Shown here in pieces: positions 8,646 through 16,030 of a stretch of 64,000 bases of DNA. Source of the DNA: Halodesulfovibrio spirochaetisodalis. GTDB taxonomy: Bacteria; Desulfobacterota; Desulfovibrionia; Desulfovibrionales; Desulfovibrionaceae. How positions within the stretch are numbered: the stretch's first letter is position 1; every line of letters starts with the position of its first letter. The stretch is taken from assembly GCF_001672295.1 (NCBI RefSeq), contig NZ_JXMS01000011.1, positions 1-64,000 of the forward strand. The letters are read 5' to 3'. The position numbers were made by a program, and so were the translations under genes. The notes below the pieces were generated by a model. That model ran no database searches. It had not been told where the DNA came from and worked only from the letters and a program-made list of their open reading frames with translations.

Positions 8646-10178
8646 CTATTTTTCGAGCAGAGCTGGTAAGTCAGAATCTGGTAAAATAATTCCGCCAAGA
8701 TTTATTGTCCAAGGGAATAACACGTCATGTGAAAGTTCGCTGCCGACGTGCTTTTCGAGGGCTGCGATGGCGTTAGGCGAGTTCTCTTTGTATTTGTCTG
8801 AGTACCAGATGATGAACGGTACATTGCGCTGTTCAGGACGCTTTGCATTTCCGTGCATAAAGATACCTTCTTCACCCAGAGATTCACCGTGATCTGATGA
8901 ATATATCACAAGCGCGTTTTGTTCTTTAAGCATGGCGATGATGTCAGCAAGAAATCCATCTGTGGCAAGAATGCTGTTGTCATAGGCATTCACAATTTTT
9001 TCCAGATTATCAAACTCGTTACAGTTGTCTGGTGTGAATTTTCTATATTTTTTAGCGTACTTGGTAGAGTAGTTGAAATGGCTTCCGCGGGTGTGGATGA
9101 TGATCACCCTGTTACCACAAGAGGTGGAGAGTACCTCTTGCAGTACCGGAAGCATCATTTCATCTTTAAACGTTGAATAGTCTGCGGTTGTGAAATCGTT
9201 TCTAAAGAACGTGCGCTGGGCATTTCCCATAATCCGGGTTGTCGGCATGTCACTGCTGTATGCCACTTTGCTATTTGCAGATATCCATGCTGTCGAGAAC
9301 CCGTGTTTTACAAACAGGTCGATAAAAGAGTTTGTGACGATCTCAGGTTCATCAGAAGTTGCAGGTGTGAGCATGACAGGAACTGAAATGCGTGTGAGCG
9401 CAGCAAAAGAACGGATTGCCCCAAATGAAATTACGTTGGGTTCACGCATAAGGCGGGGAGTAGTTTCCCGTGTGTATCCGTTTAGTTGAAAATGGTCTGC
9501 CCGTGCAGATTCGCCGATGACAAAAACGAGGGTAAGAGGCTCATTGTTTTGAGGAGAAATTTGTTCAGATGCAAGCAGGGCAGAGCTTTTTGGCTCTGGA
9601 CGGGTTTTATATTGTACCCAGCGTATGGAAAAGTTTGCAAGAGAGTCTATGACACAGAAGGGGAACGCATACTTTGTGGCAATTGCAGGTCGAAGCTCTC
9701 GTGCAATAGGGTGCTTGTCCCATTTGGCAAGTGCAACATTAACGGGAATAAGGAGTACCAGTAACAGTATCGGGATGAGAGGGCGTTGAGGTGTGCTTTT
9801 ACGTATACCTATGTATGTCAGAAGAGCAAAGATGCAAGCAAGAAAAATTGAAGCAATAAATTTTGATGTAAGCGCTTCTCCAGATTCACCTTGCGTTGTT
9901 TCAAGAAGTAAAAAGAGTAAATTGTCGCTGATTTTGATGTTAAGGAAGTTGAAAAGATAAGCACAAATCGTACAAATAAAGATTAGAAAAGGGAGAAAAA
10001 CTATCGTAATCTTTTTAAGATACAAAGAAAGAGAAAATATACTGTAATGAAATAAAAAGAGATATGCTATTGAAATTATAAAATATGGAAATGATAATTC
10101 CATAATTGGCTTGTACATCATCAATGTGAGTAATGTCGAAAGAAGAAGAACAAAATAATTTCTTTGAATGAAATTCAT
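8646..10178 (-). CDS. Phosphoethanolamine transferase, EptA-like (alkaline phosphatase superfamily)
   Basis: A 510-residue inner-membrane enzyme. About five hydrophobic segments fill residues 8-165 and the rest is a periplasmic sulfatase-fold domain. Visible marks are VFVIGESARADHFQLNGY with TTPRL at about 218-245, a probable nucleophile Thr in the LTRISVPVML segment near 268, and the metal site IYSSDHGESLGEEGIFMHG near 430. The known family transfers phosphoethanolamine to lipid A or core sugars and lowers binding of cationic peptides. The start ATG has AGGA upstream. A second, divergent copy lies at 26379-27950. The acceptor is not determinable here. Confidence 0.85.
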   Translation of the reverse strand: MNFIQRNYFVLLLSTLLTLMMYKPIMELSFPYFIISIAYLFLFHYSIFSLSLYLKKITIVFLPFLIFICTICAYLFNFLNIKISDNLLFLLLETTQGESGEALTSKFIASIFLACIFALLTYIGIRKSTPQRPLIPILLLVLLIPVNVALAKWDKHPIARELRPAIATKYAFPFCVIDSLANFSIRWVQYKTRPEPKSSALLASEQISPQNNEPLTLVFVIGESARADHFQLNGYTRETTPRLMREPNVISFGAIRSFAALTRISVPVMLTPATSDEPEIVTNSFIDLFVKHGFSTAWISANSKVAYSSDMPTTRIMGNAQRTFFRNDFTTADYSTFKDEMMLPVLQEVLSTSCGNRVIIIHTRGSHFNYSTKYAKKYRKFTPDNCNEFDNLEKIVNAYDNSILATDGFLADIIAMLKEQNALVIYSSDHGESLGEEGIFMHGNAKRPEQRNVPFIIWYSDKYKENSPNAIAALEKHVGSELSHDVLFPWTINLGGIILPDSDLPALLEK

Positions 10179-10397
10179 TGTTGAATCCTGAAAATATATA
10201 AATAAGTTTTTCTTGAGCGAACTCCTTGTACAGATTAAAAGGTTAATGAAAGATTAAGTTGTGCTGTGGAGTGTAAAAAGTGTGAAAATGATATGTTGGT
10301 ACGCTGTATGGCTGTGCGGTAAACAACAAAGGCATAAATAAGACGAATTATCAGAATTCAGCCTTACTTATGCCTTTTCTGGTTACGGTAGAGTTAT

Positions 10398-10787
10398 TTA
10401 CTCAACTGTGATGATGCCTCGTTCAATAAAAACGTCTTTCACAGTGAACATGGCGTTTAATGCTGCAGGGAACCCCGCATACACTGCCAACTGTATGACT
10501 GTTTCAACTATCTCTTCAGGCTTGCACCCAACATTTAGTGCTCCATGTGTATGTACTCGTAATTGAGGCTGGCTGTGTCCAAGTGCAGTGAGCGCCGCAA
10601 CTGTTACAAGCTCACGTTGTTGCAGCGTCAGACCGTCACGTTGATAGATGTCACCGAAAGGGAATTCTATTGTGTATTTTGCGAGATCCGGAGCGATTGA
10701 TTGAAGGCTTTCAATGACCTTCTGTCCTGCTTCCCCGTCAATTTCATGCAGTTTTTTGAGACCATCAGTATAGCGTTGGCTTTTCAT
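10398..10787 (-). CDS. Carboxymuconolactone decarboxylase (CMD)/AhpD-fold protein
   Basis: A small cytoplasmic protein of about 129 residues. The start at 10787 is chosen over the longer frame to 10847 because AAGGAGAG precedes it and the extension runs through the promoter region. The CMD signature is clear: RELVTVAAL, then QLRVHTHGALNVGCKPEEI, then QLAVYAGFPAALNAMF. It has one Cys in the active region rather than the CxxC of AhpD, so it is not a classic AhpD. It lies 75 bases downstream of a MerR gene, with a MerR-type operator-promoter in that gap. The pairing resembles AdhR-YraC of Bacillus, which responds to aldehydes; a role in electrophile stress is inferred. Confidence 0.85.
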   Translation of the reverse strand: MKSQRYTDGLKKLHEIDGEAGQKVIESLQSIAPDLAKYTIEFPFGDIYQRDGLTLQQRELVTVAALTALGHSQPQLRVHTHGALNVGCKPEEIVETVIQLAVYAGFPAALNAMFTVKDVFIERGIITVE

Positions 10788-10826
10788 GGAACTCTCCTTG
10801 TGTCGATATAGTTTGGGTAAGACACA

Positions 10827-10857
10827 AGCGTACAAGTTAGAGTCCACTCTAAGTCAA
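10827..10857 (-). promoter_or_regulatory. MerR-type promoter with dyad operator in a 19-bp spacer
   Basis: On the minus strand, TTGACT (10857-10852) and TACGCT (10832-10827) are separated by 19 bases, the over-long spacer typical of MerR-activated promoters. Inside it is the palindrome TTAGAGT-GG-ACTCTAA (10852-10837). It points at the CMD gene, 40 bases from its start codon. Confidence 0.75.
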
Positions 10858-10862
10858 TTCTT

Positions 10863-11219
10863 TTATGAAGAGATGAGTGTTTTGTAATACGCTATTTTGT
10901 CATGCAATTTTTTAAGGTGCTGTGTTTCGAGTGCAAGTCGCGCCTCTAATGTGGCTGCGTGGTCTTCAAGTAAGAGCATCCGGTCAGTAGCAGTGTGGTC
11001 ACCTTGTTCGCGCAGCTCGGCATACTGTTGAATTTGTTTTAGTGGCATGCCCGTATCTTTCAACCGTGTGATAAACTCTACCCAGATGACATCAGCATGG
11101 GAAAAGATACGATGCCCGCTCTTGGTTCGCTCAATGTTTTTGAGCAAGCCTATTTTTTCGTAGTACCGGACAGTGTGAGATGTAAGTCCGGTAGTCAGAG
11201 AGAATTCCTTCATGTTCAT
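10863..11219 (-). CDS. MerR-family transcriptional regulator
   Basis: About 118 residues from the Met at 11219. The longer frame (to 11246) is rejected because it starts inside the terminator hairpin of the upstream gene. The N-terminal winged helix has the family pattern SLTTGLTSHTVRYYEKIGLL followed by GHRIFSHADV, then a C-terminal coiled coil (about 75-110) for dimerisation. It should twist the 19-bp-spacer promoter in front of the downstream CMD gene. There is no cysteine anywhere in the protein, so it cannot sense electrophiles by the thiol mechanism known for AdhR/NmlR; the signal is unknown. Confidence 0.85.
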   Translation of the reverse strand: MNMKEFSLTTGLTSHTVRYYEKIGLLKNIERTKSGHRIFSHADVIWVEFITRLKDTGMPLKQIQQYAELREQGDHTATDRMLLLEDHAATLEARLALETQHLKKLHDKIAYYKTLISS

Positions 11220-11238
11220 GGTGGTGTCCGCATACAAT

Positions 11239-11269
11239 AAGCCCATGCAATAAGGTCTTGCATGGGCTT
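11239..11269 (-). terminator. Terminator-like hairpin between VOC and MerR genes
   Basis: A perfect 12-bp inverted repeat (AAGCCCATGCAA and TTGCATGGGCTT, 7-base loop). On the minus strand it follows the VOC gene stop by about 20 bases and ends in TTATT. It separates the VOC transcript from merR. Confidence 0.65.
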
Positions 11270-11289
11270 TGTTATTGGCTGTTCAGCGA

Positions 11290-11694
11290 TTAGGAAGGGT
11301 TGACGGGGTGCAGTTCTTTGGAAAATTCCACAAGATGTCCAGTCGGGTCCTTCACCATAGCTGCTTCAAAATTCCATGGTTTAATTTCAGGTTTTGAAAT
11401 GGTGCTCGCACCATGCTCAAGCGCTTTTTTATAGGTCTCTGTTACGTTTTCAACATCAAAGCCTATTTGCATTCCCAGAGCTTCGTTGTCCGGATGCGCC
11501 TTCTGGTAGCCTTGCGGAACAAGCTGGGTAGCTAGCTCGTGGTGTGAGAATGACAGGACGGTGTCTCCTGTTTCCATTTCCGCGTACATGCCGCTTTCAT
11601 GCAGGAACCGCAGTTCAAGGCCAAGCACGTTTTGATAGAACTTGATAGCCGCTTGGATATCGTCAACATACAGCGTCACGTAAGCTAACTTCAT
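11290..11694 (-). CDS. VOC-superfamily (glyoxalase/bleomycin-resistance fold) protein
   Basis: A 134-residue cytoplasmic protein made of two beta-alpha-beta-beta-beta modules. It opens with KLAYVTLYVDDIQAAIKFYQ, the classic VOC start, and the second module ends VKDPTGHLVEFSKEL, where the Glu is the usual metal ligand. Substrate is unknown: VOC members include glyoxalase I, dioxygenases and antibiotic-binding proteins. GGAGGAG lies 8 bases before the ATG. It lies upstream of merR and CMD on the same strand, which suggests a shared role against reactive aldehydes or similar compounds. Confidence 0.8.
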   Translation of the reverse strand: MKLAYVTLYVDDIQAAIKFYQNVLGLELRFLHESGMYAEMETGDTVLSFSHHELATQLVPQGYQKAHPDNEALGMQIGFDVENVTETYKKALEHGASTISKPEIKPWNFEAAMVKDPTGHLVEFSKELHPVNPS

Positions 11695-12000
11695 GAGTGT
11701 TCTCCTCCGGAAAAGGTGCGTTAATTTATGTGGTTATCCTTATGTTCTGTTACCCTAATACCTTGTTCAAGAAAAGGGGAATAACAGGTTGGTACGAATA
11801 ATCATGGTGCGTTTCGTCTGCAGGTACCCATGATGTGTGCTGAATCTTATCTAGAAAAAACTAGCAAACTGCACTCAGTATATATTGATTGTGATGATTG
11901 ATGAACAGGGTTGAGGCTGCGGATGATGAGTTATCATAACGGGCGGGCAGCCAGCACGGTATTCTGAGGAGGTTACTAACATTACATTGGAGGGTTCAGC
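11695..12000. other. 306-bp divergent intergenic region
   Basis: No gene or strong hairpin was seen. It must hold the promoters of the VOC gene (minus) and of the DUF1269-permease pair (plus). Nothing more specific can be supported. Confidence 0.3.
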
Positions 12001-12486
12001 ATGGCTGACTTAGTGGTAATTGCTTACGATTCAGAGCAAAAAGCAGAAGAGGTGCGCACTGAATTATTGAAGATGGCTGGTGAATATCTTGTTGATATTG
12101 AAGATGCAGCAATTGCGATCCATAAGCAGGATGGAAAAGTGAAACTGCGTCAGGTTCATAATCTTGCAGCAGCAGGAGCCATCGGCGGAAGTTTCTGGGG
12201 CGTGCTTATCGGGTTATTGGTCCTGCAACCATTGCTTGGATTGGTTATCGGAGCTGGAGCCGGTGCAGCAGCTGGTGCATTAAGTGATGTAGGCATCAGT
12301 GATTCTTTTATGAAAGAGCTTGGAAGCAAGCTTACACCGGGAACATCCGCATTATTTGTACTGAGTTCAAAGCTTACTTCAGACCGTGTGCTGGAAAAAC
12401 TAAAAGGCAGCGGTGGTCATGTAATGCAGACTTCACTATCGCATGAAGATGAAGACAGATTACGTACAGCCATTGGTGACTCATAA
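12001..12486 (+). CDS. DUF1269 family membrane protein
   Basis: A 161-residue protein of the DUF1269 family, function unknown. The N-terminal ~50 residues form a small alpha/beta domain (LVVIAYDSEQKAEEVRTEL). A glycine/alanine-rich double hydrophobic stretch at about 57-95 (GAIGGSFWGVLIGLLVLQ, then GAGAGAAAGALSDVGI) is a membrane hairpin or glycine-zipper. The C-terminus ends with a soluble helix. GGAGGG lies upstream of the ATG. The permease gene starts 15 bases after the stop, so the two are co-transcribed. Confidence 0.75.
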   Translation: MADLVVIAYDSEQKAEEVRTELLKMAGEYLVDIEDAAIAIHKQDGKVKLRQVHNLAAAGAIGGSFWGVLIGLLVLQPLLGLVIGAGAGAAAGALSDVGISDSFMKELGSKLTPGTSALFVLSSKLTSDRVLEKLKGSGGHVMQTSLSHEDEDRLRTAIGDS

Positions 12487-12501
12487 TCGCGGAGCAGTAA
12501 T

Positions 12502-13557
12502 GTGATTATTCTTAAAGTGCTGTGGGCTTTTGCCTTACTAGTCTGGAGTATGCTGTGGCCAATTGCATTCGGTTTCATTCTTTCATCCATAGTGCGATCA
12601 TGGGTGCCTTCTGAAGTAGTTGTTAGGCATATAGGAAAGAATACGTTGTGGAGCGCAATATTGTCCGCACTCTTCGGTGTTGTTTCTTCAGTCTGTAATT
12701 ACGCGACAGCGGGAGTCGGTCATTCTTTGCGACTAAAAGGGGCAAGCTGGTCTAACACGCTCGTGTACATGCTGTGCAGTTCAAACATAGGCATAACAAT
12801 GCTGGTGGCTATCTATGGTTTCCTTGGTGGAGAGTTACTCGCTTTGGAGGTGACAACAGGATTGGTACTGGCTGCAACAGCATTTTATTTCGCCATGCTC
12901 TTCAGGCTTCCTGCACCGGAATCACAAGAGCAGAGCGCTGAAGAAGACGACGGTATGGAAATGGGTTTCTGGGAACAGTCTTGTACGTTCTTTTATAATG
13001 ATATCTCCATGACGCAACGTGATATTGGCATCGGCTTATTTGTAGCAGCAACGCTTGGAGTTGTTGTGCCAGCAGCATGGTGGCAGGATGTTTTTCTGCT
13101 CGGATATGGCTCAAATCCGCTTGTGTGGGGATGGAATGCCTTGGTGGGAACTGCCATTGCAGTGCTTACATTCGGATGTTCAATCGGTAATGTGGCTCTT
13201 GGGGCTGTCCTTTGGTGGAACGGCGTGACACCGGGAGGAGTTATGGCCTTTATGCTGGCAAGCCTGCTCACATTTCCCATGCTGAACATGTACAGAAAGT
13301 ACTATGGCCTGTGGGTTACTGTTAAGCTCGTTCTGGTGCTTACAGTCTCTGTGGTAGTAGCAAGCGTGATTGTCGATTTCGCAGTATGGTTGTTGAGTAT
13401 TCAATTCCAACGTGCCGGAAGCATTTTCGAGCATGCCAGCGAACAGAAGGTGTTGTTTACTGCGTTGATGAATTTGGTTTTTGGCGGATTGGGGGCATGG
13501 ATGTGGATTGTGGGTCGTAAACACTCTACAATGCATGCCGGAATGAAGGGAATGTAG
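12502..13557 (+). CDS. Predicted permease, UPF0718/DUF318 (YraQ/ArsP-like)
   Basis: A 351-residue protein with about eight membrane spans. The family-type segments SALFGVVSSVCNYATAGVG and LCSSNIGITMLV fall in the first half, and a repeat-like GCSIGNVALGAVLWWNG in the second. An acidic cytoplasmic loop lies at about 135-150. Some relatives export methylarsenite, others metal-thiol species; nothing here fixes the substrate. The start is GTG with GGAG upstream. The two conserved Cys-bearing half-repeats are consistent with an internal duplication. Confidence 0.7.
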   Translation: MIILKVLWAFALLVWSMLWPIAFGFILSSIVRSWVPSEVVVRHIGKNTLWSAILSALFGVVSSVCNYATAGVGHSLRLKGASWSNTLVYMLCSSNIGITMLVAIYGFLGGELLALEVTTGLVLAATAFYFAMLFRLPAPESQEQSAEEDDGMEMGFWEQSCTFFYNDISMTQRDIGIGLFVAATLGVVVPAAWWQDVFLLGYGSNPLVWGWNALVGTAIAVLTFGCSIGNVALGAVLWWNGVTPGGVMAFMLASLLTFPMLNMYRKYYGLWVTVKLVLVLTVSVVVASVIVDFAVWLLSIQFQRAGSIFEHASEQKVLFTALMNLVFGGLGAWMWIVGRKHSTMHAGMKGM

Positions 13558-13566
13558 TGACAGTAA

Positions 13567-13605
13567 AAAAGCAGGTATCCTGTGGGAGGATACCTGCTTT
13601 TCACT
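13567..13605 (+). terminator. Intrinsic terminator after the permease gene
   Basis: A 14-bp stem (AAAAGCAGGTATCC with GGATACCTGCTTTT) and 7-base loop start 10 bases after the permease stop. The U-run and A-run ends make it potentially bidirectional. Confidence 0.8.
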
Positions 13606-13788
13606 GATCTTAACTATAGAGGCATGCTGTGTGAAGGTAACTGCTTGTTGTTTTTTGTCTTTGTCTGGGTAAAAGGGAGCTTAACGCTGTTACTTATGAT
13701 GGTAAGGAAGCTTACCTAGCTGTGTGCATGTGGGGTTTTCTATAGTTAAGTACGGGGCACCCGAAGGTGCCCGCGTAAGAGGTTTCTA

Positions 13789-15132
13789 TTAAATTGGACC
13801 TGTGCTCATTACTGGGCTCAGCTCTTCAATTTTATTGTTTTTGATACGCCAGTTGTAGAGATCTTCCATATCTTTGTAGACCTGGAATACCTGGAAGAAT
13901 CCATGCCAGTGTGCGTAGTCAGGACCGTTCATAGCTGCACCATGACGGGCGCGACGACCACAATGGTGCCACAGGTAGTACATAAGTTCCTGATATGGAT
14001 CTTTCCACTTGTCTTTCTTGAGCAGGCCTTTTGCAGCAAGCTCTTTCTTCATTTTTACAGCGCCGTCCCAGTACTTGTTGTACAGAGCAACAGTGCTGTC
14101 GAGAAGCTGGCGTTGTACCTGAATGTGTGTTTCGCCGTGACAGCTTGCACAAACCTGACGCATTTTCTTGTCGCCTTCAATGCCGTCACCGCGTTCGCCG
14201 GTACGGATTTCAGAGCGTTTGTGTACGAGGTCCCACTTGAGACGGGAGGTTACGTTATGAGTAGACTCAAGCGTACCGATTCCGCTCATGTGACAAACAG
14301 CACAGGTAGGAGCAGTATAGTCGCCCGGTTGCCATGCGCCGGAAGCTGCTTCCCAGTTCCATTCTTCGCCATGCGCATTAAAGATCTGACCGTGCTTGGA
14401 TTCTTCGTAAATCTCAATGTGCGGATGGTCAGGGCCAAGGTGACATGAAGCACAAGCTTCTGGCTTACGAGCCTCTGCAACAGAGAACTGGTGACGGGTA
14501 TGGCAAACTGTGCAGTTGCCGATGCCGCCGTCAGGGTAGCGTGTACCAACGCCGCCCGGCCATGTCATGTTTACAGGCTTGTTGTCAGGGCCGAGTTCGA
14601 CTTGGGTACCGTGACATGCCTGACAGCCGCCAGCGCCTGATGCACGGTTAACCATGGTGCCTTCTTTTTCACCGAGGAAGTTAGCACCTTCAATTGCAAT
14701 AAGTTTTTTGAATTTTTCTGATTCGATAAGCGGTTTACCGGCAAGTTTTGCGTGAGCAGATTTAGAAAATTCTTCTGCTTCGTGCGGGTGACAACGCGCA
14801 CATGTTTTTGCGGAAACCATCGGGGAAATATATGTATTTGTGCCTTTCAGACCTTCACACTGGCTGGCCATCGGAGAATCTTTCTCTACAGCATGACAGT
14901 CATAACAGGAAATAGCAGCACTTCCCATACGTCCGTTTTTCCAGCTTTCGATGATGCCCGGTGTCTTCACAGAGTGACACTCGATACAAGACGCAGCTTC
15001 TTTGGTGTAGCCGCGTTTGATTACAAGTTTCTTTTCGCCAACTACGCCTGCATTGGCAGCAAGTGCAGTCATGATAACTCCACCTACTACAAAAATGCTT
15101 AACAGCGTAATTTTATGCAGAAATGTCCTCAC
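13789..15132 (-). CDS. Octahaem cytochrome c, hydroxylamine oxidoreductase (HAO)-like
   Basis: A 447-residue exported multihaem protein. The GTG start has AAGGAGG five bases upstream, and residues 1-30 form a signal peptide. Eight CxxCH motifs are present, with first cysteines at about 49, 76, 111, 170, 207, 227, 277 and 328. No CxxCK motif is seen, so it is not NrfA. The C-terminal segment [20 protein letters not shown] is the HAO-family histidine-rich end. The family includes ammonia-oxidiser HAO and the epsilonproteobacterial HaoA, thought to reduce nitrite or hydroxylamine. The NapC-type gene directly upstream fits the second, electron-accepting type. Whether a tyrosine crosslinks the catalytic haem cannot be decided by eye. 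Confidence 0.85.
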   Translation of the reverse strand: MRTFLHKITLLSIFVVGGVIMTALAANAGVVGEKKLVIKRGYTKEAASCIECHSVKTPGIIESWKNGRMGSAAISCYDCHAVEKDSPMASQCEGLKGTNTYISPMVSAKTCARCHPHEAEEFSKSAHAKLAGKPLIESEKFKKLIAIEGANFLGEKEGTMVNRASGAGGCQACHGTQVELGPDNKPVNMTWPGGVGTRYPDGGIGNCTVCHTRHQFSVAEARKPEACASCHLGPDHPHIEIYEESKHGQIFNAHGEEWNWEAASGAWQPGDYTAPTCAVCHMSGIGTLESTHNVTSRLKWDLVHKRSEIRTGERGDGIEGDKKMRQVCASCHGETHIQVQRQLLDSTVALYNKYWDGAVKMKKELAAKGLLKKDKWKDPYQELMYYLWHHCGRRARHGAAMNGPDYAHWHGFFQVFQVYKDMEDLYNWRIKNNKIEELSPVMSTGPI

Positions 15133-15174
15133 ACGTTCCTCCTTAAGAAATAGAATAATCAGTGTAATGCGTTG

Positions 15175-15741
15175 TTACTTTTTGGTAGCAAAGTACTCTT
15201 TAGTGTGAATTCGCATGTTTTTGTGACCTACATGCTCGTGGCAGCTTGCACACTTTTTACCGCTGTCGCCGCGTAAGTAGTCTCTGTGAGCAATAAGCCC
15301 GCCTTTTGAGATTTCCTTTGGCAACAAGTTAACGTGGCATTTGCGGCACGCATTATCATACGTGAACTTGGTACGGTTACGATCGGCAGCACCTGCCCAA
15401 TCATATGTGTACGGATCAATAAGCATGTTGTTGACTACGTCAGATACACCGGTGACTGCTTTTGCTGTGAGATATTCCACAAAGGAGCCATGCGGCAGGT
15501 GACAGTCGACGCATTGCGCCTGAAACCCTTTGGAGTTCATTCCGCCGTGTTTTGATTCCTTCCACGATGTCTGGAACGGCTTCATAACGTGGCAGCTCAC
15601 ACAGAACGTATCTGTATTGGTTGCTTCAACCATGTAGCCAGATGCAAGCACACTGACGACTGTCAGCAAAACACCCATCACAGCTCCGCTGAGCCATATG
15701 GAGCGTTTCGATTTTTTTCTTACATCTGCCTTCTCAGGCAT
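15175..15741 (-). CDS. NapC/NirT-type tetrahaem cytochrome c (HaoC/NrfH-like quinol dehydrogenase)
   Basis: A 188-residue membrane-anchored cytochrome. One transmembrane helix (about residues 14-38) is followed by a periplasmic domain with four CxxCH motifs, at about 47, 77, 132 and 164. The first haem segment CVSCHVMKPF matches NrfH/NapC proteins, in which the Met is an axial ligand. The known family takes electrons from menaquinol and passes them to a periplasmic reductase. It is transcribed first, with 42 bases before the octahaem gene, like haoC-haoA. GGGGGTG precedes the ATG. A sigma-54-type promoter lies about 100 bases upstream. Confidence 0.88.
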   Translation of the reverse strand: MPEKADVRKKSKRSIWLSGAVMGVLLTVVSVLASGYMVEATNTDTFCVSCHVMKPFQTSWKESKHGGMNSKGFQAQCVDCHLPHGSFVEYLTAKAVTGVSDVVNNMLIDPYTYDWAGAADRNRTKFTYDNACRKCHVNLLPKEISKGGLIAHRDYLRGDSGKKCASCHEHVGHKNMRIHTKEYFATKK

Positions 15742-15849
15742 TAAATCACCCCCTTAACAGTTAGTAGAGAGGGGTTCTCCGAAGAGAATTTGAGCGTACA
15801 ATTTGCACGCTACCCTCAGGTTTCTGAGTCATGTTGTTAGTGATATAAA

Positions 15850-15866
15850 TCCAAAAAACGTGCCAG
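15850..15866 (-). promoter_or_regulatory. Putative sigma-54 (-24/-12) promoter of the cytochrome operon
   Basis: Reading the minus strand, CTGGCACG-TTTT-TTGGA matches the RpoN consensus YTGGCACG-N4-TTGCW with one mismatch (TTGG for TTGC) and correct GG/GC spacing. It points to the HaoC-like gene and is 84-91 bases from the nearest of three regulator-type boxes upstream. The sigma-54 activator at 18471 is the natural partner. Confidence 0.65.
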
Positions 15867-15957
15867 CTCTTGTGAAGAAGAGAACGTAAGAAAATGGTGT
15901 TATATTTTATTATGTTATGATTTTACGAATAAAAGAAAGTGGTTGCTCCTATTGAAC

Positions 15958-16020
15958 TTGTCAGAAAAATCTGACAATAATTCAGGAAAATCTGAAAGTT
16001 TTGTCATATTTTTCTGAAGC
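15958..16020. promoter_or_regulatory. Three tandem palindromic boxes (candidate enhancer sites)
   Basis: Box 1 (15958-15977) is a perfect dyad, TTGTCAGA-AAAA-TCTGACAA. Box 2 (15979-15998) keeps TCAG, AAAA and TCTGA in the same register. Box 3 (16001-16020) keeps TTGTCA-N7-CTGA. Spacing of 21-22 bases puts them on one face of the helix. They sit upstream of the -24/-12 promoter and just before the kinase start, as expected for binding of the neighbouring NtrC-type regulator. Confidence 0.65.
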
Positions 16021-16030
16021 GGGTGGTGCG

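Noticed and set aside
13789-15132. NrfA nitrite reductase
   Set aside because: NrfA has five haems including one CxxCK in most members; this protein has eight CxxCH motifs and no CxxCK.
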